Shown here: one piece after another, positions 45,245 through 54,227 of the stretch | Position numbering within the stretch: position 1 is the stretch's first letter | How the letters are laid out: every line of letters starts with the position of its first letter | Origin: Tepidisphaeraceae bacterium | Lineage (GTDB): Bacteria; Planctomycetota; Phycisphaerae; Tepidisphaerales; Tepidisphaeraceae | Assembly: GCA_035998445.1 (NCBI GenBank) | Contig: DASYHQ010000008.1 | Location: forward strand, 220,744 to 284,743 | Direction: 5' to 3' | Length of the DNA: 64,000 nt | Notes under the pieces: model-generated | Seen by the model: the letters and a program-made list of their open reading frames with translations, nothing else | Told to the model about the DNA's origin: nothing | The model's database searches: none | Made by a program: the position numbers and the translations under genes

Positions 45245-47017
45245 TTACACCGATGCCGGATCGGTCAGCAGGCCTTCGACCTGCGCGACCTTCACGATTT
45301 CCTCGGCCGTCGTCACGCCCGCCAGGATCTTCAGCTTGCCGTCCTGCAGCAGCGTTTTCATGCCACTGGCGATGGCGGCCTTGCGGATCTTGTTGCTGGG
45401 GGCGCGGTCGAACGCAAGCGTGCGCAGCTCGTTGTTCATCTGCATCATCTCGAAGATGCCCTGCCGCCCGCGGAAGCCGATGCCGCCGCAGAAGTCGCAG
45501 CCCTTGGGCTTGTAGATCGTCTTGCCCTGGCGGTCCTTGTCGGTAATGCCCGCCAGCTTCAGCCACATGGGGTCGGGGTCGTTGTCCGGGGCCTTACACT
45601 TGGGACAGAGCACGCGCACCAGCCGCTGGGCCAGCACGGCCTGAATGGAACTGGCGACCAGGAACGGCTTGACGCCCATGTCGATCAGACGCGTGATCGC
45701 GCCCGGCGCGTCGTTCGTGTGCAGCGTGCTGAAGACCAAGTGGCCCGTGAGGGCCGCCTGAATCGCCACTTCCGCCACTTCGATATCGCGAATTTCACCG
45801 ACCAGGATGATGTTGGGCGCCTGACGCAGCATGGCACGCAAGATCATCGAGAACTTCAGCCCGATCGCCTCCTTCACCTGGCACTGGTTGATGCCGACGA
45901 AGTTGTACTCCACGGGGTCTTCCGCGGTGATGATCTTGCGGTCCGGGCGGTTCAGTTCGTTCAGCGCGGCGTACAGTGACGTCGTCTTACCTGAACCCGT
46001 AGGCCCGGTGACTAGAAAGATGCCATTGGGGCGCTTGATGATCCGCTGGAACGCCTTGTAGTCCTCGTCGGCGAACCCGAGGTTCGGAATGCCGATGCGC
46101 ACCGCGTCGGGCCGCAAGATACGCAGCACGCACGACTCGCCGTGATACCCCGGCAGCGTGCTGACGCGGAAGTCGATGTTCACCTTGTCGATGTTCATCT
46201 TGATGCGCCCGTCCTGCGGCAGGCGCTTCTCGGCGATGTCGATGCCCGCCATGATCTTGATACGGCTGATCAGCGGGTTCTTCATGCGAAGTGGGATGCG
46301 GTCGCGCACCACGCATTCGCCGTCGATGCGATACCGCACCTGCACGCGGTCCTTCATCGGTTCGATGTGAATATCCGACGCCCGGTTGCGCACGGCTTCA
46401 GAGATCAACGCCGTCACCAGCTTGATGATCGGGGCCTGCGTCGGGTCGTTGGCGGCCGCCTCTTCCATGCCGCTGACGTCGATCGATTTATCAATCGACC
46501 GATCGACCGACTTGTCCATCGTGTCGATCGTCTTTCGGATATCCAGCGACTTGTCGACCGTCTTGTCGATCGTGCTCTGGGCGCTCGTCTGGAACAGCTC
46601 GTCTAGAATCGCCTTGATCCGGCTGCGCGGCGCCAGCACCGGGCGCAAATCCTTGTGCAACCGGAAGCGCAGCACGTCGATCATCTCCAGATCGAGCGGG
46701 TCGTGGACGGCCAGGCGGATCTTGCCCCCCTCGGTGCCCAGGGGCAAAATCACGTACTTCTTCATCAGCTCGTCGGGAATCAGATTGACGGCGTTCGGTG
46801 GGACGGAGTTCTTGTCGAGGTCGACGTACTCCATGCCGTGCTGCATCGCCAGGCCCTTGTAGACGATGGCCTCGCTGCACATCTTCAAATCGACCAGCGC
46901 CTCACCGATGCGGTAATTCTTGGTCTTGGCATGCTCCAGCGCCTTGGCCACGTCCTTGGCCGTCACGGCGTTCAGGTCCACGAGAATTTCGCCCAGCTTC
47001 TTCTGCTGTCGTGCCAT
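45245..47017 (-). CDS. Type IV pilus/type II secretion ATPase PilB/GspE (second copy)
   Basis: 590 residues, upstream gene of the pilus operon. MshEN-type N-domain at about 5-130 (LGEILVDLNAVTAKDVAKAL; IGEALVDLKMCSEAIVYKGL). Then an unusual linker (residues 149-180) with repeated TIDK, TVDK, SLDI, SVDR, SIDK and SID units. The motor domain is complete: Walker A GPTGSGKTTS, TAEDPVEYNF, Walker B IILVGEIRDIEVAE, STLHTNDAPGAI, and the zinc site CPKCKAPDNDPDP with KGCDFCGGIGFRGRQGI. It starts with GAGG 8 bp before the ATG. Having two PilB-type motors with different linkers in one operon suggests specialised or alternating extension ATPases. Confidence 0.93.
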   Translation of the reverse strand: MARQQKKLGEILVDLNAVTAKDVAKALEHAKTKNYRIGEALVDLKMCSEAIVYKGLAMQHGMEYVDLDKNSVPPNAVNLIPDELMKKYVILPLGTEGGKIRLAVHDPLDLEMIDVLRFRLHKDLRPVLAPRSRIKAILDELFQTSAQSTIDKTVDKSLDIRKTIDTMDKSVDRSIDKSIDVSGMEEAAANDPTQAPIIKLVTALISEAVRNRASDIHIEPMKDRVQVRYRIDGECVVRDRIPLRMKNPLISRIKIMAGIDIAEKRLPQDGRIKMNIDKVNIDFRVSTLPGYHGESCVLRILRPDAVRIGIPNLGFADEDYKAFQRIIKRPNGIFLVTGPTGSGKTTSLYAALNELNRPDRKIITAEDPVEYNFVGINQCQVKEAIGLKFSMILRAMLRQAPNIILVGEIRDIEVAEVAIQAALTGHLVFSTLHTNDAPGAITRLIDMGVKPFLVASSIQAVLAQRLVRVLCPKCKAPDNDPDPMWLKLAGITDKDRQGKTIYKPKGCDFCGGIGFRGRQGIFEMMQMNNELRTLAFDRAPSNKIRKAAIASGMKTLLQDGKLKILAGVTTAEEIVKVAQVEGLLTDPASV

Positions 47018-47021
47018 GGTG

Positions 47022-47540
47022 TCAGTCCTCTGCTGCTGCGACTACTGCTGCGTCCGCCAGACGGGTGTGAAAGACGGCTCGCCGGTGCGTTGCGATGACG
47101 CTGGCGATGAGGAAGCGACGACCAGGCGCGAGCCTGATGCGCACGATGCGTTCCGTTCGCTCCCCGTCCTCGTCCGTCGTCTGTGCCGCCTCTGTCAAGG
47201 GGCCGTAAGAAGGAGTGTACCTTGCCGTCACGAGCGGGGACAAGCACTTTCTGCCAGTTTGAGGCGTGCGGTCGCGTCGTGACCAGCAGATTATAGGCCG
47301 CGCAGGCGATCGGATCGACCGACCGTAGGTTCCACGCGTTGAGATGCGCGTCCCCCACGCCAATCACGCCACCCGTCGTTTGATACCAGGCCCAACCAGC
47401 CCTTGCTGCCCGATCTTCCGGCACACGTCATACCGACCCACTGGCAGCGGGCCGCGTTCACCCGTTCAACCACTGGTCGCAGTTCACGGGCCGCAGCCGC
47501 CAGTTGCGGGCGTTCTTCCGCTTTTGCTGTCGTGGTTGCA
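47022..47540 (-). pseudogene. Probable decayed gene upstream of pilB
   Basis: Three overlapping minus-strand frames each look coding for a while and would join into one protein if two small shifts were allowed. First (about 47540-47400): RPQLAAAARELRPVVERVN then AARCQWVGMTCAGRSG; second (47424-47215): AGWAWYQTTGGVIGVGDAHL then NAWNLRSVDPIACAAYNLLV; third (to 47022): LTEAAQTTDEDGERTERIVR then IRLAPGRRFLIASVIATHRR. I do not recognise the family. Sequencing errors or an ordinary non-coding stretch are alternatives. The rest of the gap to 47727 shows nothing convincing. Confidence 0.3.
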
Positions 47541-47727
47541 TGCGTTCCTCTGACCGGATCACACAGGACCGATCAATGAATGGCTCTCGAAAGAATCGGA
47601 CGTGCCGCTTTTCGGGTTGGACGTGGTAACCCGGAGATCATGGTCGTTGTCATCAACGACCACGCCAGTGCGGCGCAATCGACGATTGCGGGGGAACTGG
47701 AACGCTGCTGCCCGTTCACTGACGGGT

Positions 47728-48927
47728 TCATGCGTCCGAACCCACCGCGGTGCTGGCACCGGGGTGCGGCGCGTGCGACGGTAGCGAGGCTGCGTTCAGG
47801 CGAAACTGCTTGCGGTAGGCGGTGGGGGTGAGCGCCAGCTGTTCCTGAAACGTCTCGCCGAACTGCTTGCCGCTGCTGAAGCCGCAGGCCTTGGCGATGA
47901 CCGGCATCGGTTCGTCGGTCTCGACTAGCAGCCGGCGGGCACGCTCCAGTTGCACCCGACGTATCTCGAAAGCGGGGCTGCGGCCCAGCGCTTGCGTGAA
48001 GCGCACCTCCAGCGACCGTCGCGACATCGCCAGCTCGTCCAGCAGATGCCTGACGCGCAGCGGACCGCGACCGACGCGCTCGTGGATCAGCCGGACCGCC
48101 ACGGCAATTTCGGGGTCGTCGATCGCAAGAATGTCGGTGCTGCGCCGGGTCACAATGCCGACCGGGGGCAATAGCAACTGCCCGACCGGGGCCGGTTCAC
48201 CGGCGATCAGCCGGTCGAGCAGCGCCGCGGCCTCGTAGCCCAGCTGCATGGTCGGCAGGACGATGCTGGACGTCGGTGGCACGTTCAGCTCGCACAGCGG
48301 TGGATCGTTATCGACGCCGAGCAGCGCCATCTCCTCGGGTACGCGCAGGCCCGCATCCCGCGCCACGATCGCCAGGTGTCGGGCGCGCAGGTCATTCGCC
48401 GCCATCAGCCCGACGGGCTTGGGCAGCGACGCGACCCATTCCACCAGCGGTCGGCGGTCGGGTGGTGGAGGGTAGTGGGGCCAGCCGAACGTCTGGCAGG
48501 GGTGGCCATGCGCCTCGATCCTCTGGCAGAACCCCGCCTGACGTTCACCGGAAAAGTAGCGCTCGGGAATGCCGCAGAACGCGAACGACCGAAACCCGCG
48601 GTCCAGCAGATGCTCGGCACCAAGCCGGCCGGCGGCGTGGTTGTCGGGGCGCACCGCGGGCAGATCGTTGAAGGTCGCGTGCGACGAGACGTTCACCACC
48701 GGCACCCGCGCCGCACGCAGGCGGTCGGCGTCGTGCTGGCCGTACACCTGCGCAATCACACCATCGGCACCCGTCAGCTCGGTAACGCCCTCATTGTCCC
48801 AGTTGGGCACCTCGGCAACCCATTGCTCGCGGTTGGCGACGTAACTGCTGATGCCGCGCAGCAGGCCCTGCCCGTACGACGTGTGGGTCTCGATCATCAA
48901 GACGATTCGTAACTTCCGCCGCCTCAT
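47728..48927 (-). CDS. XylR-like regulator (LacI-type sensor plus AraC DNA-binding domain)
   Basis: 399 residues from the ATG at 48927; longer starts up to 49080 lack an RBS and break homology. The N-terminal ~270 residues are a LacI/periplasmic-binding sensor (RRKLRIVLMIETHTSYGQGL; GADGVIAQVYGQHDADRLRA; LMAANDLRARHLAIVARDAG then LRVPEEMALLGVDNDP), the C-terminal ~100 residues an AraC-type helix-turn-helix pair (LLDELAMSRRSLEVRFTQAL; GRSPAFEIRRVQLERARRLL; ACGFSSGKQFGETFQEQLAL). This architecture is that of XylR activators, which bind pentose or other sugars. It diverges from the PEP-CTERM gene at 49144 with 216 bp between, so control of that gene is a reasonable inference. Confidence 0.93.
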   Translation of the reverse strand: MRRRKLRIVLMIETHTSYGQGLLRGISSYVANREQWVAEVPNWDNEGVTELTGADGVIAQVYGQHDADRLRAARVPVVNVSSHATFNDLPAVRPDNHAAGRLGAEHLLDRGFRSFAFCGIPERYFSGERQAGFCQRIEAHGHPCQTFGWPHYPPPPDRRPLVEWVASLPKPVGLMAANDLRARHLAIVARDAGLRVPEEMALLGVDNDPPLCELNVPPTSSIVLPTMQLGYEAAALLDRLIAGEPAPVGQLLLPPVGIVTRRSTDILAIDDPEIAVAVRLIHERVGRGPLRVRHLLDELAMSRRSLEVRFTQALGRSPAFEIRRVQLERARRLLVETDEPMPVIAKACGFSSGKQFGETFQEQLALTPTAYRKQFRLNAASLPSHAPHPGASTAVGSDA

Positions 48928-49143
48928 ACACTCACATCCTACCCGACCATACCATAGTCGTGCGCAAATCCCGGATACTTTCACGCATTTGCCGGAACTA
49001 CTTGCGGTACCCTTCGTCTCAAATACCGGTTGACTCTCGACCAGCTTCGGGCTGGGCGACAAATCAGAACGATCACACACATCGGTCCGACCACCGGCGC
49101 ACCTCGCGAGGTTTGCCGGTCCGGCGTTTTTTGGAGGCGGAGA

Positions 49144-49974
49144 ATGAACTTTGTCACGTCCAGCATGTTTGGGTTCCTTGCGGTCAGCACGCTCACGGTC
49201 GCCGCGAGCGGGGCGATCGTTCTGAACGATGGTTCGACCACCAGCAACCTCACGCTGCTGAGTTCCACCGGCACTGCGCCCAGCACCGGCACGGCGGGGA
49301 CGTCGATGTCTTCCGACGGCGCCGTCATCACGTTGACCAGCAGCCGCGATCGTCGCACGCTTGCCTACAGCAACACGGCGATCGCCAGCAGCACTTACAC
49401 CGTGAGCGCCGAGGCGGCCAACAACAACCCCGGCACGTTCGCCAACCGGCGGGTCGGACTGATTGGCTGGTTCAACACTGCCTCGCTGGAGGGCATCGGC
49501 ATGTACCGCAATCAGGGGAGCGGTGAACTGCGATTACGCACGCTCGACCTGGATAGCAGCAACGTCGAGAGCGTCAACGGCCTGTTCACGACTGGCGGCT
49601 CGGCGCTGGCGTCGGACAACTTCCACTCGTCGTTGGTCCAATCGGGCACCACCGTGCGTTATGCCTTCGATTTCCAGGCGCCGACCGCAAGCGACCTCAC
49701 GGCCCTACCGACGGTGACAAGCCGTGTGGTGGCCTCAGTTACGAGTTTGGATGGCGTGACGACCTACGGCAGCCGGACCTTCCTGACGAACCTGGCGGCG
49801 CCGGCCGACCATCGCGTTGGGTATTTCGGGTACCTCGCCGAGGACACCGGCGCGTTGCCGCTGGGCCGGTTCGACAACCTGTCGGTCAGCGAGAACGCGG
49901 TCGTGCCGGAGCCCACGTCACTGGCGGCGCTTGGCATGCTCGGCGCGTTCGCGCTGCGTCGCCGCGGCCGCTAA
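49144..49974 (+). CDS. Exported PEP-CTERM protein
   Basis: 276 residues from the ATG at 49144, preceded by GGAGG. Signal peptide SSMFGFLAVSTLTVAASGA, then a beta-rich mature domain (LIGWFNTASLEGIGMYRNQG; RVGYFGYLAEDTGALPLGRF; LPLGRFDNLSVSE) that looks like a concanavalin/LamG-type fold, without a catalytic motif. The end is a PEP-CTERM tail: VVPEPTSLAALGMLGAFALR then RRGR. It is divergent from a XylR-like regulator and followed 81 bp later by a prepilin-type gene on the same strand; such pairs often accompany polysaccharide loci in Phycisphaerae. Confidence 0.85.
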   Translation: MNFVTSSMFGFLAVSTLTVAASGAIVLNDGSTTSNLTLLSSTGTAPSTGTAGTSMSSDGAVITLTSSRDRRTLAYSNTAIASSTYTVSAEAANNNPGTFANRRVGLIGWFNTASLEGIGMYRNQGSGELRLRTLDLDSSNVESVNGLFTTGGSALASDNFHSSLVQSGTTVRYAFDFQAPTASDLTALPTVTSRVVASVTSLDGVTTYGSRTFLTNLAAPADHRVGYFGYLAEDTGALPLGRFDNLSVSENAVVPEPTSLAALGMLGAFALRRRGR

Positions 49975-50054
49975 CCCACCACCACCGACGATCGGGCGGT
50001 CCGCACCTGGCGGATCGCCCCATTTCACTTTTGTTCTAGACGTGGAGACCCACC

Positions 50055-50912
50055 ATGAAGCGACAAAACCGTGGATTTACGCTCGTCGAACTGCTCGTGG
50101 TCATCGGCATCATCGCGTTGCTGATCAGCATCCTGCTGCCGTCGCTGAACAAGGCAAGAGCGTCGGCGAACAAGGTGGCATGTGCCAGCAACATGCGGCA
50201 GATCGGGCAGGCGATGACGATGTATGCCAACGCGAACAAGCGCATGCTCGTCCCGGCGGTCATGGTGTGGGACGGCTGGTACAAGTTGACCTACGACGAC
50301 CTCCTTGCCCCAAACCTCGGCACAAAGTGGCAGAATGACATGGACTGGCAGGGACCGTATGTGGGGAACCAGACCGGGTTGAACGGAACACACATCAGCC
50401 AGGTGTTCCGTTGCCCGACGGATGACTTGTACGATACCGCCCCGGCCTGGATGCTAGGCGAGGCGAACTACCGTGCGGTGCAGTTCCGGATCAAACGCAG
50501 CTACTCAATGGTGAAGAACGAGTGGGGCGGCGGGCCGACCGGCGGCGTCGTCGCGTATGGCACCGGTGAGCAGTTCGGGTACAACGGTGACCGGAACGCC
50601 GCGATCGTCGACACCGGCGCGTTCTGGGTGGATCGCCGGCCCGTTAAGCTGGCGTCGATCCCCCTGTCGTCGGAAAAGTTGGTACTGGTGGAGAATTTCC
50701 AGGGGAACGTGATGGGCAGCGATTCGGGACCTGCCGTCAACACGCCCGACGACTGCAGGCCAAACTTCATCCGCCCGGCCCACAACGGTAAGCAGAACAA
50801 CTTCCTGTTCGCGGATGGTCATGTGGCTGGCATGCGATTCCAGGAGACGTTCCCCGCGGGTGATGCGCCGACCCTCAGGCCGGCCCGCGGCATGTGGAGC
50901 CGAGCTCGATAA
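50055..50912 (+). CDS. Prepilin-type N-terminal cleavage/methylation protein
   Basis: 285 residues. Signal [20 protein letters not shown] then [20 protein letters not shown], cleaved after Gly7 before FTLVE. The extracellular domain has CASNMRQIGQAMTMYANANK, FRCPTDDLYDTAPAW, and near the end HNGKQNNFLFADGHVAGMRF, a good match to the DUF1559-type H-X(9-10)-DG motif. A third member of the same family as 35062 and 36106, but transcribed with a PEP-CTERM gene. RBS GGAG lies 8 bp upstream of the ATG. Function unknown; a pseudopilin or surface glycan-linked protein is most likely. Confidence 0.9.
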   Translation: MKRQNRGFTLVELLVVIGIIALLISILLPSLNKARASANKVACASNMRQIGQAMTMYANANKRMLVPAVMVWDGWYKLTYDDLLAPNLGTKWQNDMDWQGPYVGNQTGLNGTHISQVFRCPTDDLYDTAPAWMLGEANYRAVQFRIKRSYSMVKNEWGGGPTGGVVAYGTGEQFGYNGDRNAAIVDTGAFWVDRRPVKLASIPLSSEKLVLVENFQGNVMGSDSGPAVNTPDDCRPNFIRPAHNGKQNNFLFADGHVAGMRFQETFPAGDAPTLRPARGMWSRAR

Positions 50913-51100
50913 TTAGAGTGGGCCAGGATGCGCTTCCTGTCCCGCGTGGCGCGCCAAGAACAACGACCAACCGAAGACGGCCAACGACACGGGCGTGACG
51001 GTGATCGGCCACCACCGCCGTGGCGTCAACTGGCGCGACGGTGACGACGGCGATCAGCGGCAGTGTTCCTCGTGACGGTTGTGGAGAGACGCGAAAACGC

Positions 51101-51179
51101 CGGGTGCCACGGGCGGTACGCCGCCCGTGTTGATCCGTGCTCGACCGACAGCCGGACGACGTACCGCCCGTGGCACCCG
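51101..51179. repeat. Family D palindromic element, copy 4
   Basis: CGGGTGCCACGGGCGGTACG at the left; left unit folds as CACGGGCGG, loop TACG, CCGCCCGTG (perfect 9 bp). Right partner CGTACCGCCCGTGGCACCCG. The rest of the gap 50913-51301 has no gene. Confidence 0.9.
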
Positions 51180-51301
51180 GCTGTGCGTCCATCCATGGGG
51201 CGCGTCTGGCCGGGTCGCTTGAACGGCCACGCCACTGATGATCGCGCTTTTCGACGGTCGCGCTTGCCACGGGGGGCGATCGACGCGATAACCCCAAGCC
51301 C

Positions 51302-52987
51302 ATGGCAGCCACCGATAACAAAATTATTTACTCGATGACCGGCGTCTCCAAGATGCACGAGAAGAAGGTCATCCTGAAGGACATCCACCTCTCGTACTTC
51401 TACGGCGCCAAGATCGGCGTGCTGGGGGTGAACGGGTCGGGCAAGAGTACGCTGCTGCGCATCCTGGCGGGGCAGGACAAGAACTACGAGGGGACGATCA
51501 CCAAACAGCCGAACTTTAGCGTCGGCTTCCTCGAGCAGGAGCCGAAGCTGGACCCGGAGGCGACGGTGATCGAGGTCGTTCGCCAGGGCATGCAGGCGAC
51601 GGTCGATTTGCTGACCGAGTTCGACAAGGTGAACGACAAGCTGGGCGATCCGGATCTGTCGCCCGAGGACATGGACAAGCTGCTGGAAAAGCAGGGCACG
51701 ATTCAGGAAAAGCTGGACCACGCCAACGCGTGGGACCTCGATAGCCAGTTGGAAATGGCGATGGACGCGCTGCGCTGCCCGCCGCCGGATGCGAAGATCG
51801 GCCCGCTGAGCGGCGGTGAGAAGCGCCGGGTGGCGCTGTGTCGGTTGCTGCTGCAGAAGCCGGACATTTTGCTGTTGGACGAACCGACCAACCATTTAGA
51901 TGCCGAGAGCGTGGCGTGGCTGGAGCAGCACCTGCAGCGGTACGAGGGGACGATTATCGCGGTCACGCACGATCGGTACTTTCTGGACAACGTTGCCGGG
52001 TGGATTCTGGAGTTGGAGTTTGGCAGGGGGTTCCCGTTTAAAGGCAACTATTCGAGCTGGCTGGAACAGAAGAAGAGCCGGCTGGCGGTTGAGGAAAAGC
52101 AGGAATCGAATCGTCAGAAGCTGCTCGCCAAGGAACTGGAATGGGTGCGCGCCAGCCCCAAGGCCCGCCAGGCCAAGAGCAAGGCCCGTTTGAAGGCCTA
52201 CGAGGAGATGGCGTCGGCAGAGAACCAGAAGAAGGCGACCGAGATCGACATCTACATCCCGCCGGGCCCGAAGCTGGGGCAGCTGGTGATCGAGGCGCAG
52301 AACGTCAGCAAATCGTTCGGCGACAAGGTGCTGCTGGACAACGTGAACTTCACGCTGCCGCGCAACGCGATCGTCGGCATCATCGGCCCCAACGGCGCGG
52401 GCAAAACGACCCTGTTCCGCATGATCACGGGTGAAGACAAGCCCGACAGTGGCACGATCCGCCTGGGCGACAGCGTGAAGCTGGCCTACGCCGAGCAGAC
52501 GCGCGAAGCGCTGGGCACCGGTGAGAACGTTTGGCAGGTGATCAGCGAGGGGCAGGAGTTCATCCAGTTGGGCAACGTGAAGATGAACAGCCGCAGCTAC
52601 GTGACGCGGTTCGGCTTCACGGGGACCGACCAATCGCGGTCGGTGGACGTGCTATCCGGCGGCGAGCGCGGGCGCATTCACCTGGCCCGCATGCTCAAGA
52701 GCGGCGCGAACGTCATTTTGATGGACGAACCGACCAACGACCTCGACGTGAACACGATCCGCAGCGTCGAGGAGGCCCTGGAGAACTTCGCTGGCTGCGC
52801 CGTCATCATCAGCCACGACCGCTGGTTCTTAGATCGCGTGGCGACGCATATTCTGGCGTTCGAGGGGGATAGCCAGGTGCGGTTCTTTGAGGGCAACTTC
52901 ACGGAATACGAGGCCGACCGGCACCGCAGGATGGGCGCCGAGGCGGATCGGCCGCACCGGATCAGCTATCGGAAATTAACGAAGTAG
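51302..52987 (+). CDS. ettA: Energy-dependent translational throttle protein EttA (ABC-F)
   Basis: 561 residues, soluble ABC-F ATPase with two nucleotide-binding domains, binding the ribosomal E-site and gating the first elongation steps according to ATP/ADP level. Domain 1: Walker A GVNGSGKST (42-50), signature LSGGEKRRVALCRLLLQ, Walker B ILLLDEPTNHLDAESV, then the characteristic linker HDRYFLDNVAGWILELEFGR. The EttA-type arm between the domains is present (about 95-140). Domain 2: GIIGPNGAGKTTLFRMITGE, LSGGERGRIHLARML, VILMDEPTNDLDVNTIRSVE, AVIISHDRWFLDR. C-terminal tail RMGAEADRPHRISYRKLTK is near-identical in form to EttA orthologues. Length matches E. coli (555). Confidence 0.96.
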   Translation: MAATDNKIIYSMTGVSKMHEKKVILKDIHLSYFYGAKIGVLGVNGSGKSTLLRILAGQDKNYEGTITKQPNFSVGFLEQEPKLDPEATVIEVVRQGMQATVDLLTEFDKVNDKLGDPDLSPEDMDKLLEKQGTIQEKLDHANAWDLDSQLEMAMDALRCPPPDAKIGPLSGGEKRRVALCRLLLQKPDILLLDEPTNHLDAESVAWLEQHLQRYEGTIIAVTHDRYFLDNVAGWILELEFGRGFPFKGNYSSWLEQKKSRLAVEEKQESNRQKLLAKELEWVRASPKARQAKSKARLKAYEEMASAENQKKATEIDIYIPPGPKLGQLVIEAQNVSKSFGDKVLLDNVNFTLPRNAIVGIIGPNGAGKTTLFRMITGEDKPDSGTIRLGDSVKLAYAEQTREALGTGENVWQVISEGQEFIQLGNVKMNSRSYVTRFGFTGTDQSRSVDVLSGGERGRIHLARMLKSGANVILMDEPTNDLDVNTIRSVEEALENFAGCAVIISHDRWFLDRVATHILAFEGDSQVRFFEGNFTEYEADRHRRMGAEADRPHRISYRKLTK

Positions 52988-53051
52988 GATTCGTGGCGGA
53001 GGTGAATGCACGGGTACGGTTACATAGGGCTTAATCGCGGTAAACATGACG

Positions 53052-53136
53052 TGTCATCCCGAAGCGCAGCGAGGGATCTCGAATTACCGAGAAGTGCTCG
53101 GCCGATCGAGATCCCTCGCTGCGCTTCGGGATGACA
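53052..53136. repeat. Family C palindromic element, copy 3 (perfect)
   Basis: 31-bp perfect inverted repeat: TGTCATCCCGAAGCGCAGCG then AGGGATCTCGA at 53052-53082, complemented at 53106-53136, with 23 bp between. It lies between convergent genes ettA and the serine protease and could terminate both. Confidence 0.95.
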
Positions 53137-53171
53137 GGGGGAGCGTAGCTCGCCTTGGGCAGTAACTTGGC

Positions 53172-54050
53172 TCAGGTCGCAACACGTCGCCGACGCAGCA
53201 TCACCCCGACGCCGAGCGCGACCACCAACACCCCCACCACTCCCGGTTCGGGCACCGCCACAAAGCTCTCGCCGACCATCGCATCGGCAATCTGCTGCGC
53301 GTAGGCGGGGACGAACGAGCCACCGCTGGCGACCCACTCCTTGGTCTTGTCGTCGGTCGCGTTGAACCAGTTGATGCCGACGAGCGTCAGCTGTCCGCCG
53401 ACGTCGATGAAGTTGGGCGCGCCCGAGTCGCCGCCTTGCAGGAACGTTTCGTCGATGCCGGAGCCGTCGTCGTAGTAGGAGATGGTGGCGTACCCTTCGA
53501 CGCCACCGACGTCGAAATTGTCGTTCGGGTTAGGCGGGATGATCTCGTCGATCGTATTCCGCCCAACTCGGTCCGACGTGTCGCCCGCATTACCACGACC
53601 ATAAACGAACTGGGAGCGGCCAATGTAGGCGCTGTTGTCGCCGAGCAGCGGGATCGCGTACGTCGCGATGTTGTGCAGCGGATTCAGCGGCGTAGTCAGC
53701 CTGCCCAGCCGCAAATCGCTGTTGGAGCCGTCCGGATTCTTCAGTGTGACCGCCGACGCGACGGTGTAGCTGACCGTGCCGCCGGGCACGTTGTCGGCAT
53801 CGAACGTCGCGGTTGAATTGACCGCCGGGCTCGCGTGGGCCGCCGTCAGGAAATAGCTCGGCGAGATCATCGTCGCCCAGCTACCACCGGCATGCCCCAC
53901 GCCCGAAAAGTCGTACCCCGCCCCGATAAAGCTCGGGCTGTTGGCGAATCGATCGTGCCGTGCCGGCGTGTAACCATCGATATGCAATGCCGCGTTAGAG
54001 ACGGCCGGGAAAAGCGTAGCTGCCAGCAAAAACATCAGCCGGTTGCGCAT
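53172..54050 (-). CDS. Trypsin-like (S1) serine protease with PEP-CTERM tail
   Basis: 292 residues. Signal peptide MRNRLMFLLAATLFPAVSNA. The chymotrypsin triad is legible: His72 in YFLTAAHASP, Asp112 in NPDGSNSDLRLGRL, Ser209 in FLQGGDSGAPNF (GDSG). It resembles small secreted S1 peptidases found in Myxobacteria and planctomycetes. The C-terminus AVPEPGVVGVLVVALGVGVM then LRRRR is a PEP-CTERM sorting signal, so the protease is tethered for exosortase processing rather than freely secreted. Some variants in this family are inactive; here all three catalytic residues are present. Confidence 0.87.
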   Translation of the reverse strand: MRNRLMFLLAATLFPAVSNAALHIDGYTPARHDRFANSPSFIGAGYDFSGVGHAGGSWATMISPSYFLTAAHASPAVNSTATFDADNVPGGTVSYTVASAVTLKNPDGSNSDLRLGRLTTPLNPLHNIATYAIPLLGDNSAYIGRSQFVYGRGNAGDTSDRVGRNTIDEIIPPNPNDNFDVGGVEGYATISYYDDGSGIDETFLQGGDSGAPNFIDVGGQLTLVGINWFNATDDKTKEWVASGGSFVPAYAQQIADAMVGESFVAVPEPGVVGVLVVALGVGVMLRRRRVAT

Positions 54051-54227
54051 GTAGGGTTCCTCTTCGACAAATTAGGAATCGAAGCGAAACCCTACCACCC
54101 CACCGCAACCCTGCGAATCGCCAAAAAGCGATCGAAGGCAAACAAACTCGCGACCACCCCCGATGGCGGTCCCAGCTTCGCTGAGCCCGCTTCCCCGCCC
54201 CCCACACCACACCGGCGCGCAATTCCC

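Noticed and set aside
47580..47831. Plus-strand frame with MVVVINDHASAAQ
   Set aside because: Short, overlaps the end of the XylR-like gene, no RBS, and no match that I recognise.
48964..48992. GCAAAT and ATTTGC as a XylR operator between the regulator and PEP-CTERM genes
   Set aside because: Only 6-bp arms at 17 bp spacing; too weak to claim without comparison.
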